Virus record (IMG/VR): IMGVR_UViG_3300028597_000048
Coordinates: 1-35,375 of that record
Strand: one strand, 5' to 3'
Source: a virus
Length of the DNA: 35,375 nucleotides
Both the position numbers and the translations under genes were made by a program. Numbering within the stretch: the first letter of the stretch is position 1; the number at the start of each line of letters is the position of its first letter. The notes beneath the pieces are model-generated. The model saw only the letters and a list, made by a program, of their open reading frames with translations. It was not told the origin of the DNA and did no database searches. Of the stretch, positions 1 to 7,878 are shown piece after piece.

Positions 1-1277
1 CGCTCTGCCTTGGCTATCAGGTGATGGATCATCTTGACTTCAAGGCCGATGCGGTACTTGACCCATGCGGCGAAGAAGTCTGGGTAGTTCATGTACTTGA
101 ACTTGTTGGCGGCATTCTCGCGACGGATCGTGATGCCGAGTCGGTAGTTCACACTACTGGTGACCTTGCGCTCGATTTCCTCGACGATATCCATGAAGCG
201 GTCTTCGCCGACGTTCTTGCCGCACTCGACGATGAACATGGCGCCATACGGGCCGGCGTTCTTGGTCTTCTTGCCCTGCTTGTTGAACGCACGCTTCACG
301 CCGGTGATCTTGGCGATGGCTTCGAGCGTCTTGTCGATGGCCTTGATCGACGACAGGCCGGCAGGCACGAACGAGCGAATCTGGATGGTGCGAGTCTTGA
401 ACTCGGAATCCATCAGTGGCGCGTAGGTGATGTTGCCCTTACCTGTGGCGATCATTTCGAGGTAGGCTTCTTCCTCGGTCACGTCTTCACAACCGTAGGC
501 GTGCTGAATCTCCAGCACTTGCGCCAGCTTCTTGGCGTTGAACTCTTTGCCCTTGAGCATGGCAATGATGATCTTCGCCACGGACTTCACGGAGAAGCTT
601 GGGTTACCTGCACGCACACCGTAAGCTGGCGCTGGCACGTTGCCGTTGAACAGCACGTACGGGAGCAGCGCTGGCAGATACAGCGGGATCACGTCGTCGC
701 CGGAGAAGTTTGGAATCTTCGGCACGACTTCCAGGTACTTCGAGTCAAGCAGGAAGCGGTGCGCAAACTTCGACATGCGCGCTTCGGTGTATCGCTGGGC
801 CGCAGCTGGGTTGATCGGCGAGCCCCAGTTACCTTGACCATCGACAGCAGGTGGCATGGTGTTTGCGATAGTCACCATCGCGCCGTATGCTGCGGCGTCA
901 CCGTGCGGGTGATACTTACCAATGGTGTCACCGACGGTACGCGCCGACTTCTTGTAGCCGTTGGACGGACGCAGGTTCAAGCCAGCGAGCGACCAAAGCA
1001 GCGAACGGTGCACAGGCTTGAGCCCGTCACGGAAGTCAGGGACCGCACGCTCTTCCACGACATACGAGCCGTAGGTAAACATCGCTTCGGCAGTGAAGCC
1101 CTTGAGCGTCTGGTCCTTGATTTCGGTGCCTTCGTGACCCAGCATGGGGAAGCGCGAGTAGCCAGTCATCGGCAGCGTTTCGAGCAGCTTGTTCACTAGG
1201 TGCTTTGGTACTTTGGTCTTGCCCTTCACTTTCTCAGGCGCTTCGGCAATCGCCGCTTTCTTCGTTTTCTTGGCCAT
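1..1277 (-). CDS. Type IIA DNA topoisomerase subunit A (GyrA/ParC-like), C-terminus outside window
   Basis: This is the breakage-reunion subunit of a gyrase/topoisomerase IV-type enzyme, which cuts and passes duplex DNA together with the ATPase subunit encoded just upstream. The first 425 residues are in the window; the frame is open to base 1. Visible landmarks, in family order, are DGLKPVHR (about 84-91), KYHPHGD (121-127), GQGNWGS (147-153) and the catalytic-tyrosine motif RYTEAR with Tyr at 163. A Lys-rich tail of about 30 residues precedes the core, so the Tyr lies about 40 residues later than in E. coli GyrA. The ATG at 1277-1275 shares one base with the TGA of the upstream B subunit, so the two are translationally coupled. 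Whether it is gyrase-like or topo IV-like depends on the C-terminal domain, which is not visible. Confidence 0.93.
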   Translation of the reverse strand, partial: MAKKTKKAAIAEAPEKVKGKTKVPKHLVNKLLETLPMTGYSRFPMLGHEGTEIKDQTLKGFTAEAMFTYGSYVVEERAVPDFRDGLKPVHRSLLWSLAGLNLRPSNGYKKSARTVGDTIGKYHPHGDAAAYGAMVTIANTMPPAVDGQGNWGSPINPAAAQRYTEARMSKFAHRFLLDSKYLEVVPKIPNFSGDDVIPLYLPALLPYVLFNGNVPAPAYGVRAGNPSFSVKSVAKIIIAMLKGKEFNAKKLAQVLEIQHAYGCEDVTEEEAYLEMIATGKGNITYAPLMDSEFKTRTIQIRSFVPAGLSSIKAIDKTLEAIAKITGVKRAFNKQGKKTKNAGPYGAMFIVECGKNVGEDRFMDIVEEIERKVTSSVNYRLGITIRRENAANKFKYMNYPDFFAAWVKYRIGLEVKMIHHLIAKAE

Positions 1278-3292
1278 CAGTCTTCCAGCCCCAGCAGGCG
1301 ACGACGATACACAGCGTCCTCAGCAACAACACCGCGGAACCACAGCTCTTGCTCGTGGTCTTGGAACGGGTTGATGCGGATGAGTTTGCGCGTCTTCGGG
1401 TTGAATGCAATCGGTTCGAGGTAGGTTTCGTCAACCTCACCCCAGCCCTTGATGCGGGTAATGTCTTTGTCTTTTACAGCCTTCGGAGCCGCAGCGCGAC
1501 ACTCTTGGAAGGTCATGCCGCCGTAGAGTTTGCCGTCATGCAGACAGGCGTACAGCGGAGCGAGCACGCACCAAACGCGACCTTCACGGAACAGGTTCGG
1601 CATCAAGCGGTAGATCGCAGCGAGGAACAGCACAGCGATGTGGCCGCCGTCCGGGTCCGGGTCGACGAGGAAGATCAGGTTGCCAGTCCGCAGGTTGTCG
1701 GTGCTGATGACCGGCGCTTCTGCTTTCGGGTCCAGGGTCTTGATATCGGCACCCATGGCGATCAGCATGTTCTGGACTTCTTCGTGGCCGAGCACTTTCG
1801 CGAGCGCAGCCTTGAGGGCGTTCAGTGGCTTACCGCCAGCACCCAGCACTTCCTGATAGTCAGAGTTGCGGGCATTGATCGCGGTACCTGCTGCCGAGTC
1901 ACCTTCCACGAGGAAGAGTTCGCGGTGTTCAGGCTTCGCCTTGTCCGCCATCGCGAGCACAGACGGCAAGCTGGCACCCTTGGCACCCTTCTTCACGTCA
2001 GCCATCGACTTGACAACGGCGGCGAGTTCTTCACGGCCCTTGTTCATTGCCTGGGCGCGCTTGATGATCGTGGTCGCGACCTTCTTGTTCTGCTCGAAGT
2101 ATTTCTCGAACACTGGGAACATGATGGTCTGGACTTCTTTGTCCACCTTGGATGCCAGCTTGTCTTTCACCTGTGAGGTGTACATGGCGCCGTGCATCCG
2201 CCAGTCAAACATACCGACCAGACCGATCAGCAAGTCGCTGCTGGAGAAGCCGTTGCTCGAACCCTTCTTGGTCTTCTTCGGCGCTGGCAGGTACGGCTTG
2301 ATTGCAGCCATGAGTGCAGCGGTGAAGCCAGTGACGTGCCAGCCACCATCGACAGTCGGCGAGGTGTTTACGAACGTCAGGAAGTTGTCGCTGTCTGGAT
2401 GATCTGCCCAAACGACGGTGCAACTGATGTTGTCAGACTTGAACGTCAACGGCTTGCCGATGGTGTTGAGTTCGCGCTCGTCACACATGGCTTTCGGGAC
2501 CCAGGCCAGGTCCTTCTTGTTGATGAACTTGAAGTCCTTGCGCTGCTTGCCCTTGATCACGGAGAAGCGAATCTCCAGACCTGGGTTCAAGTTGGCCATG
2601 TTCTTCAACCAGTGCGCAACGGCTTTCGCTTGCGGACGGGCGTGAACGTAGTCCTTCGGCAGGGCTTTGCCACGACGTGCAGACTCGCTCACTACGGTCT
2701 GGTCGAGGTGACCGGCGATGATGGTGCCGTACTTCGCAGCTTTCATCGACAGGCGGGACGCGACGTCCTTGTCAACACCTTTGACCTTGACTGGGTCTTT
2801 GCCTTCGGTGGTGATCTTGCCTTTCGAGTACGACTGGAACGCGCACTTGCCCTTGTACATCGACCAGACGCGAAGCTGTTCGCACACGGCGTTCACGGCT
2901 GCAACACCAACACCGTGAGTACCTGCCGAGGTCTTGTACGCATCACTGTTGAACTTGCCACCAGCATGGGCGCGAGTGAACGCTGCCGTCATGATGGTCT
3001 CTTTGCTGCCGTCTTCCAGCTTCTTGTAGTCGGTGGGGATACCGCCAGCGGCGTCTGCCACGATGTGGAAGTCGGCGTCGTAGTCGAGAATGACTTCGAT
3101 CAACTTGTTGCGGCCAGCGACTGCTTCGTCGTAGGCGTTGTCCACTTCTTCTTTGATGACTCGGTAGGCCATGTCGTGGCCGAGGTTACCGAGGTACATT
3201 GTTGGGTTCAGCCGGATGCCGTTCAGGCCTTCGGCAATGATGAAGCCGTCCTGCGAAGCGGACTTACGCTTCTTGACCTTGTCTTTTGCCAT
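1277..3292 (-). CDS. Type IIA DNA topoisomerase subunit B (GyrB/ParE-like)
   Basis: ATPase/TOPRIM subunit, 671 residues from the ATG at 3292, similar in length to ParE. A GHKL ATPase domain is shown by EEVDNAYDE (48-56), a divergent GGIP loop (about 83-86) and GTHGVGV (124-130). The TOPRIM metal site is EGDSA (463-467) with DPDPDGGH (544-551), where most family members have D-x-D-x-D-G-S-H. KGWGEV near 615 replaces the usual KGLGEM. The frame can be extended to a GTG at 3388, but that extension would translate through a terminator hairpin and a promoter-like motif, so I prefer 3292, although no strong ribosome binding site is visible. It forms one unit with the A subunit. Large phages use such enzymes to relieve replication stress; that role is inferred. 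Confidence 0.93.
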   Translation of the reverse strand: MAKDKVKKRKSASQDGFIIAEGLNGIRLNPTMYLGNLGHDMAYRVIKEEVDNAYDEAVAGRNKLIEVILDYDADFHIVADAAGGIPTDYKKLEDGSKETIMTAAFTRAHAGGKFNSDAYKTSAGTHGVGVAAVNAVCEQLRVWSMYKGKCAFQSYSKGKITTEGKDPVKVKGVDKDVASRLSMKAAKYGTIIAGHLDQTVVSESARRGKALPKDYVHARPQAKAVAHWLKNMANLNPGLEIRFSVIKGKQRKDFKFINKKDLAWVPKAMCDERELNTIGKPLTFKSDNISCTVVWADHPDSDNFLTFVNTSPTVDGGWHVTGFTAALMAAIKPYLPAPKKTKKGSSNGFSSSDLLIGLVGMFDWRMHGAMYTSQVKDKLASKVDKEVQTIMFPVFEKYFEQNKKVATTIIKRAQAMNKGREELAAVVKSMADVKKGAKGASLPSVLAMADKAKPEHRELFLVEGDSAAGTAINARNSDYQEVLGAGGKPLNALKAALAKVLGHEEVQNMLIAMGADIKTLDPKAEAPVISTDNLRTGNLIFLVDPDPDGGHIAVLFLAAIYRLMPNLFREGRVWCVLAPLYACLHDGKLYGGMTFQECRAAAPKAVKDKDITRIKGWGEVDETYLEPIAFNPKTRKLIRINPFQDHEQELWFRGVVAEDAVYRRRLLGLED

Positions 3293-3328
3293 GTTCGATG
3301 CTCGGTTGATGATGGGTGCTTTCAAGTG

Positions 3329-3336
3329 GTTTACAG
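3329..3336 (-). promoter_or_regulatory. CTGTAAAC motif, putative promoter element for the topoisomerase operon
   Basis: The minus strand reads CTGTAAAC 37 bases before the topoisomerase B start, immediately after a terminator. The same octamer or close variants lie ahead of other operon-leading genes in the window (6441, 9064 on minus, 17161, 21737, 23898). A promoter role is inferred from position; no conserved -35 box is obvious. Confidence 0.45.
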
Positions 3337-3350
3337 TAACCGTGAAAATG

Positions 3351-3377
3351 ACAAAACCCAGCACGAGGCTGGGCTTG
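3351..3377 (-). terminator. Rho-independent terminator
   Basis: On the minus strand, CCCAGC-loop-GCTGGG is followed by TTTTGT. It lies about ten bases after the stop codon of the P-loop gene and ends the four-gene minus-strand unit that begins at 6418. Confidence 0.8.
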
Positions 3378-3384
3378 TCTTCGA

Positions 3385-3876
3385 TCACTGGGCGTAAATA
3401 ACGTCAGCCAGATATTGGCCGGGTTGCAGTACGAGGTGGACGCAACCAGTCTGCTTTTCGCACTGGCCGAGGAAGTCGTCCCACTTCTCGTCCATGAGCT
3501 TGATGAACGCCGCCGGAGAGCCGCGCTCAACGTAGCGCTTCAGGTAATCGGTCTTCTGGTCACGCGAAGGGTACACCAGAACGAAGGGCATGTTCTGCTC
3601 AACCAGCGCAGCGCGCACCACATCATGGCTGGAGACCAGGATGTAGTCGACGGTGGGTGCCGTCTTCTGGATGTGCTCGATATAGTTTGCAGGGAAGTGC
3701 GTCTTGTCGAAGGTGGACGAGTCACTGTCCGCAACGCGCAGGCGTTCATCCCGGAACACGGTCGACTTGCCAATGCCGGGGAAGCCAGAGACGATGTTGC
3801 TACCAACGGCTGCGAGAGCTTCGTGGCGACCGCCTGCTGCGTTCACTTCGACGTTCATTGGAACACTGATCTTCAT
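3385..3876 (-). CDS. P-loop nucleotide-binding protein, possible nucleotide kinase
   Basis: A 163-residue protein with a clear Walker A motif, GFPGIGKST, at 31-39, an acidic strand VADSDSS (48-54) where small kinases hold the substrate site, a hydrophobic strand ending at about 82, and a lid-like basic segment around R105-R114. The size and layout resemble phage nucleotide or polynucleotide kinases of the adenylate-kinase fold, but substrate residues cannot be assigned. It is the last gene of the unit that starts with the Cas4-like nuclease and is followed by a terminator. An AGAGGG sequence lies about nine bases before the ATG. The N-terminal 25 residues before the core are unusual, so the true start could be later, although no better start codon is visible. 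Confidence 0.7.
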   Translation of the reverse strand: MKISVPMNVEVNAAGGRHEALAAVGSNIVSGFPGIGKSTVFRDERLRVADSDSSTFDKTHFPANYIEHIQKTAPTVDYILVSSHDVVRAALVEQNMPFVLVYPSRDQKTDYLKRYVERGSPAAFIKLMDEKWDDFLGQCEKQTGCVHLVLQPGQYLADVIYAQ

Positions 3877-3891
3877 TCGGGTGACCCTCTG

Positions 3892-4362
3892 TTATTCGCC
3901 GCGATTTACGCGACGTGGTTTTTGATCCTTGGGCAGGAAGCCCGCAGTATCCATGTGGACGAAGTGGGGAGTCTGACCACGCGCGACCTTGCGAGGCTGT
4001 GCAGATGCTTCGGCCTCTTCGGTTTCTTCCTCGTCGTCTTCATCACCTTCTTCGCCTTCGTCTTCCTCACCAGCGTCGTCTTCATCACTGGCATCGTCGT
4101 CCGAATCTTCGTCTTCATCACCAACGTCTTTGTCGTCATCGGCGGATTCATCGTCGCCTTCGTCTTCTTTGTCGGTGGTGCCAGCAGGTTTCTTCTTCAC
4201 TGCCTTGCGCTTGTTCTCCGCCTCTTCCTCAGCGCGGCGCTTCTCGATTTCGGCGAGCTCCTCGTCGCTGGGTAGGAGTTGCTGTGCGCGCCCAGCCCGT
4301 TGATCTACGGTGGCGTACATATTGGAGTTTGCTTCGGCAGCAAGTGGGAATGTGAGCTTCAT
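3892..4362 (-). CDS. Highly acidic, low-complexity protein of unknown function
   Basis: A 156-residue protein whose middle (about residues 60-122) is almost entirely Asp, Glu, Ser and Ala, preceded by a charged helix-like stretch (about 33-55) and followed by a basic, Pro-containing tail. The acidic block is disordered by composition. No domain is recognised. The ATG overlaps the TGA of the upstream gene as ATGA and has a GGAGAG site about six bases before it. Such acidic tracts occur in DNA mimics, histone-like chaperones and scaffold proteins; nothing here decides among these. The basic tail argues against a pure DNA mimic. Confidence 0.8.
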   Translation of the reverse strand: MKLTFPLAAEANSNMYATVDQRAGRAQQLLPSDEELAEIEKRRAEEEAENKRKAVKKKPAGTTDKEDEGDDESADDDKDVGDEDEDSDDDASDEDDAGEEDEGEEGDEDDEEETEEAEASAQPRKVARGQTPHFVHMDTAGFLPKDQKPRRVNRGE

Positions 4363-5384
4363 GCGACTCTCCGTTTAGGCCGTTTAGGTTTGCGAATGCC
4401 TCCGGGCCGACTGACTTTCGACACGGGCTTCTTGACAGGTTTCTTGACTGGCTTCTTCACCAGACGACGCGCACCAGGAGTTTCGAGAACAGATGGTGCT
4501 TTGGTGACTGGACGGGTAGTGCCCGAGTCATCCACGTATTTGGGCAGCGCAGCCGAGCGAGCGTACACCCACTTCACCATGTCGGCAAACACAGAGGCGG
4601 TCACTTCACCGTCGTAGCGCAGCTTCCACGTCGGGTAGCTGCCTTTGGCGACAGCGCGAGTGCAGCGACCATACGCACCGTCTTTGTCGATGCGCAGGTC
4701 AATGGTACGCTGGCCAGACTTGATACGCACGGACAGCGCGTTGTTCAGCTTGGTGACTGTTGCATCTGGATAGTCTGCCTTGATCTTCCGCGACAGGCCA
4801 GTGAACTTTGTGGTCGTGTGGTTGATGTGGATGACTTGCGATTTGGTGACCTTAAGGTTCTGCGCGTTGTTGAGCACGATGGCTTCTGCCTCACCACCCA
4901 TGTTCGTTTTCATCCTCTGCATGAACGCAGCAGTCTTTGCCTTTGCCACACGGGTGTAGTCATCGGTCGTCAGGTTATTGAACTTGACGAAGTTGGGCAG
5001 GTAGATCAGGCACTCCTCTTTCTTGATCGCCCGTTTGAGGATGACCATCGACTTGGAACTCGCGCCGCCTTGTGCAGTGAAGTTGATTGCGAACGTCTTG
5101 TTCTTGGTCCACGAACTTAGCGGCGTAGGATTGAGCTCCATGACAACGGTCTTTGGCTTAGCGTCTGGATCGTTGACTGCTTCCACCAAACGCTGAGGTA
5201 AAGTGATCTGGCGATACATCGGACCAGACGTCACATACTCAGGACGGATTTTGCACTTCATCAGCGCTGCGCCTGCTACTGCGCGTGTGGCCGCTGAACC
5301 AAACACCCACTTGAAGACCAAGGGTAATAGCTCGGCGTCTGGTGTGTACTTCGGCGTGGCCGCCAAACTTACTTGGATTTTCAC
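4359..5384 (-). CDS. Hypothetical protein with Lys-Pro repeat tail
   Basis: A 341-residue protein of unrecognised family. The start chosen is a GTG at 5384 inside the stop region of the upstream nuclease gene (the TGA and GTG interlock), with a GAGGTT site seven bases upstream; a longer frame from 5513 would overlap the nuclease gene by over 130 bases. The body is mixed alpha/beta by appearance. The last 50 residues are very basic and contain the tandem repeat KKPVKKPVKKPV, suggesting a nucleic-acid-binding or disordered tail. Coupling to the Cas4-like nuclease suggests a joint role in DNA processing, which is inference only. Confidence 0.78.
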   Translation of the reverse strand: MKIQVSLAATPKYTPDAELLPLVFKWVFGSAATRAVAGAALMKCKIRPEYVTSGPMYRQITLPQRLVEAVNDPDAKPKTVVMELNPTPLSSWTKNKTFAINFTAQGGASSKSMVILKRAIKKEECLIYLPNFVKFNNLTTDDYTRVAKAKTAAFMQRMKTNMGGEAEAIVLNNAQNLKVTKSQVIHINHTTTKFTGLSRKIKADYPDATVTKLNNALSVRIKSGQRTIDLRIDKDGAYGRCTRAVAKGSYPTWKLRYDGEVTASVFADMVKWVYARSAALPKYVDDSGTTRPVTKAPSVLETPGARRLVKKPVKKPVKKPVSKVSRPGGIRKPKRPKRRVA

Positions 5385-6418
5385 GAGGTAACCTCGATCG
5401 GCAGACGGGCAATGATGCGGTCCCTTGCCGCGTCTGTGTATGGGAATTCCTTCAGCATGAGCTTCAGGTGCTTCTCCAATCCGGGCTTGAAGCATATGTC
5501 GAGGTACGGGCATGGATCGTAGAAGTCAATCTCCCGTTCGTACTCGGCTTGGCAACTGCACGGCTTGGACTTGATGGCGATCTTCGGATCACGGTTCTTG
5601 AATGCTGCAACGCCAGCCTTGAACTTGCGCTTCTCAGTGCTGATGACCTTGCGCACACGTTCGCGCCAGCGATCATTCCAGAACTCAGCGTGCTCATGGA
5701 ACTCGAAGGGGTTGTCACGGCTCAGGTAAAGGACGCTGAACCCCTTGATGGGCATTTTGTACTTCTTCTCCAGCACGTAGCAGTACGTGGGAATCTGCTT
5801 CAAGTGAGCCTTGTGCGGCAGCTCCGATTTCTTCTTGAGCTTGTTCTTGGTGCAGGTCTTGTAGTCAGCAACCCACCAACCGCCGCCAGCTAGTTTGACG
5901 ATGGCGTCGATGTGGCCTTTGAGGCCGTTGTAGTTGATGCACTTCTCCACGTACTCCATTGGGTGCTTGCACTTGGGGCACTTGTTGTTCGTGGTGTTCT
6001 TGCGAGTCAGGATACCTTTGCGCCAGCATTTACCCTGTTCGTCAAACAGGTCTTGCGCATCGTGGCGCTTCTGGCAGGTTGGGTTTTTGCACTTCCAGTC
6101 ACCCCAGACTTTACCTGTCTGGCCGATGTAATACTGGATGTTCTCGTGCGCTGCTGTACCGACAGAGGTGAAGTAACCCCCGGATGCGGTCATGCGACCA
6201 CGAAAGAATCCGAGGTGAGCACCTGCGGCGAAGCGCATCAAGTGATGAATTGGGCAGCCTGGAAACGACGATGGCCGATACTCTGGACCGCGACCGTAGT
6301 CGGTCACAATCTCCGTATCCATGGTCTTCTCGTACATTTCACCGAACAGTGAGGCCTTCACGACACTGGGTCTAGCTATCCCGCTCCAGAGAGTCTTGGG
6401 GCTGATCGAGGAAAACAT
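5381..6418 (-). CDS. Cas4/RecB-like PD-(D/E)XK nuclease with inserted zinc ribbon
   Basis: A 345-residue nuclease. The PD-(D/E)XK core is visible as H91, GHIDAIV (D171) and VADYKT (D185, K187), with the QxxxY element Q208-Y212 typical of the RecB/Cas4/AddB group. One Cys near the N-terminus (C55) and a C-terminal set (C287, C289, C303, C309) match the iron-sulphur cluster arrangement of Cas4 and AddB. Between H91 and D171 sits a zinc-ribbon-like insert with C110, C115, C147 and C150. It leads the minus-strand unit down to 3385, with an AAGGATAG ribosome site before the ATG. Family knowledge suggests 5' or 3' end resection in recombination-dependent replication. No cas1 or cas2 gene and no CRISPR array is present here. 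Confidence 0.82.
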   Translation of the reverse strand: MFSSISPKTLWSGIARPSVVKASLFGEMYEKTMDTEIVTDYGRGPEYRPSSFPGCPIHHLMRFAAGAHLGFFRGRMTASGGYFTSVGTAAHENIQYYIGQTGKVWGDWKCKNPTCQKRHDAQDLFDEQGKCWRKGILTRKNTTNNKCPKCKHPMEYVEKCINYNGLKGHIDAIVKLAGGGWWVADYKTCTKNKLKKKSELPHKAHLKQIPTYCYVLEKKYKMPIKGFSVLYLSRDNPFEFHEHAEFWNDRWRERVRKVISTEKRKFKAGVAAFKNRDPKIAIKSKPCSCQAEYEREIDFYDPCPYLDICFKPGLEKHLKLMLKEFPYTDAARDRIIARLPIEVTS

Positions 6419-6440
6419 AGCTATCCTTATGCGTGTTTTT

Positions 6441-6448
6441 CTGTAAAC
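6441..6448 (+). promoter_or_regulatory. CTGTAAAC motif between divergent genes, putative promoter
   Basis: CTGTAAAC, here extended to the dyad CTGTAAACAG, lies in the 59-base gap between the nuclease gene (minus) and the primase gene (plus), 37 bases before the primase ATG. This is the same spacing as in front of the topoisomerase B gene. Because of the dyad it could serve either direction. Confidence 0.45.
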
Positions 6449-6477
6449 AGAGAGAAATTAGACGATTTGTGGCTACT

Positions 6478-7497
6478 ATGGCTAAGAAGACTGAGAAGGT
6501 GGTTGACCAGATCGTAGACGCCCTGACTCACGTTACTGGTGAGCTGGAGACGTACGGCGGTCGTACCAAAGAGATGGGCAGTAACGTCCATGTGCTGTGT
6601 CCTTTCCACGACGAGAATACACCCTCCTGTTCGATCAACCTGAGCAACGAAGCGGACGTTCCAATCGGTTCGTTCTACTGCTTCGGCTGTGGCGAGTACG
6701 GTGGGTGGAACAAGTTTGCTGAGAAGGCTGGACTGACTTCGGTTAAGAAGTGGCAGCACTTCGAGGGGAATACCGAAGGCGGTAAGAAACGCTTCGAGAA
6801 GCGCAAGATGGAAATGATGGGTGCCAACAACCTGTCGATCCAGCGACTGTTTGACGAAGTAGGTAACGCCGTAATCCCATGGCCCAAAGAGCGCGAGTGG
6901 CGTTCGTACCCAGGCAAGCTGGTGCATCGCATTGGCGGCTACTGCTACAACGAAGAACGTCGTACCAAGATGGACGGCGGGGAACTGATGTTGGTCTTTC
7001 CTGTTTACACTAACGGACGGTATCGCGGCGGTGTTCGGGCATTCTTCGAGAAGCAAAAGAACGGGCTGTCCTACCTGACAACCACAGGTGACTGGGTAAA
7101 GTCCTACGGGCTGCTCGGCTACGACTACATCGACAAGAAGAAGCTCTGGGGTTGCGACTCGCTGGTACTTGTCGAAGGTCCACGTGACTGGCTTCGCCTG
7201 ATGCGCAACAAGATTCCTGCTCTGGGTATCTTGGGTGCGAACATGATGGACAAGAAGAAAATGCAGTTGATCGTGTCACTTGGTATCAAGCGCCTGTTCG
7301 TCATGCCTGATAATGACAACGCGGGTCGCAAGATGGCGAAGCTGGTGAAAGAGTTTGCGGAGGAAGCGGGCATTCCTTGCGAGTACCTGAAGCTCCCAAG
7401 GAAGACTGACAAGAATGGTGAACTCATTAAGCTCGACCCAGACAACGCCTCGCAAAAGATCATCGACCAAGTCAAAAAGATCGTCTATCGTGATTGA
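6478..7497 (+). CDS. DnaG-type DNA primase
   Basis: A 339-residue primase that would make RNA primers for phage replication. The N-terminal CHC2 zinc finger is visible: CPFH (C41, H44) and FYCFGC (C68, C71). The TOPRIM catalytic fold follows, with VEGPRD (E233) and MPDNDNAG (D278, D280). It is shorter than bacterial DnaG and lacks an obvious C-terminal helicase-binding domain, as is usual in phage primases. I chose the ATG at 6478; an in-frame GTG at 6469 is possible, and neither has a strong ribosome site. The 3' end overlaps the next gene by eight bases. Confidence 0.92.
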   Translation: MAKKTEKVVDQIVDALTHVTGELETYGGRTKEMGSNVHVLCPFHDENTPSCSINLSNEADVPIGSFYCFGCGEYGGWNKFAEKAGLTSVKKWQHFEGNTEGGKKRFEKRKMEMMGANNLSIQRLFDEVGNAVIPWPKEREWRSYPGKLVHRIGGYCYNEERRTKMDGGELMLVFPVYTNGRYRGGVRAFFEKQKNGLSYLTTTGDWVKSYGLLGYDYIDKKKLWGCDSLVLVEGPRDWLRLMRNKIPALGILGANMMDKKKMQLIVSLGIKRLFVMPDNDNAGRKMAKLVKEFAEEAGIPCEYLKLPRKTDKNGELIKLDPDNASQKIIDQVKKIVYRD

Positions 7498-7759
7498 GCT
7501 AACGAACGCGGACAGGCTGAACATCGGAAGTTTGAGTGATTCGCAGATCAGCAGGGACTATCATCGGTTCCTGCTGGAAGATATGACTACGCTGTTTCGA
7601 GAATATCGAAACGTGCAAGTCACGAAACATGAGGAGGACGAGATACGAAGGAGAGTTGATTACCTTGAGTTCAACTACCATCGCATAGTGGGTAGAACGT
7701 TTGGCATCATGTTCAAGGTGCGAAGTGGTTGGCTCGATATGTTGCTGTATCCATTATAG
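7490..7759 (+). CDS. Small hypothetical protein downstream of primase
   Basis: An 89-residue protein starting at a GTG inside the last codons of the primase gene. It is mainly charged and helical by appearance, with no recognised domain. It is translationally coupled to primase, and its stop codon sits in the ascending arm of the terminator that ends the unit. The longer frame from 7415 is less likely because it would run far into primase. Confidence that it is expressed is moderate. Confidence 0.62.
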   Translation: MIELTNADRLNIGSLSDSQISRDYHRFLLEDMTTLFREYRNVQVTKHEEDEIRRRVDYLEFNYHRIVGRTFGIMFKVRSGWLDMLLYPL

Positions 7760-7791
7760 GGAGGAACATTCATTTGGCCTCCCTATTTTTT
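7756..7791 (+). terminator. Rho-independent terminator after the primase unit
   Basis: A perfect 9-bp stem ATAGGGAGG / CCTCCCTAT is followed by a run of six T. The stop codon of the preceding gene lies inside the stem. Confidence 0.88.
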
Positions 7792-7828
7792 GGCGTCCAA
7801 TCTACAAACTTTTCTCCAATCGGAGACC

Positions 7829-7865
7829 TAAAAAAGGGAGACCGCATGGTCTCCCTTTTCTTTGC
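7829..7865. terminator. Bidirectional terminator between convergent units
   Basis: AAAAAGGGAGACC - GCAT - GGTCTCCCTTTTC forms a long stem flanked by A on one side and T on the other. It can terminate the minus-strand unit that ends at 7879 and back up the plus-strand terminator at 7756. Confidence 0.85.
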
Positions 7866-7878
7866 GCGAACGCCGACG

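Noticed and set aside
1483-1490. CTGTAAAA on the minus strand within topoisomerase B
   Set aside because: It lies inside a conserved coding region with no gene start nearby; counted as a chance match.
3293-3388. Longer start for the topoisomerase B subunit at a GTG (3388)
   Set aside because: The extension would run through a terminator stem and a promoter-like motif, and its sequence is unlike the family N-terminus.
5381-6418. CRISPR-linked Cas4
   Set aside because: No cas genes or CRISPR array in the window; Cas4-like nucleases are common in phage recombination units.
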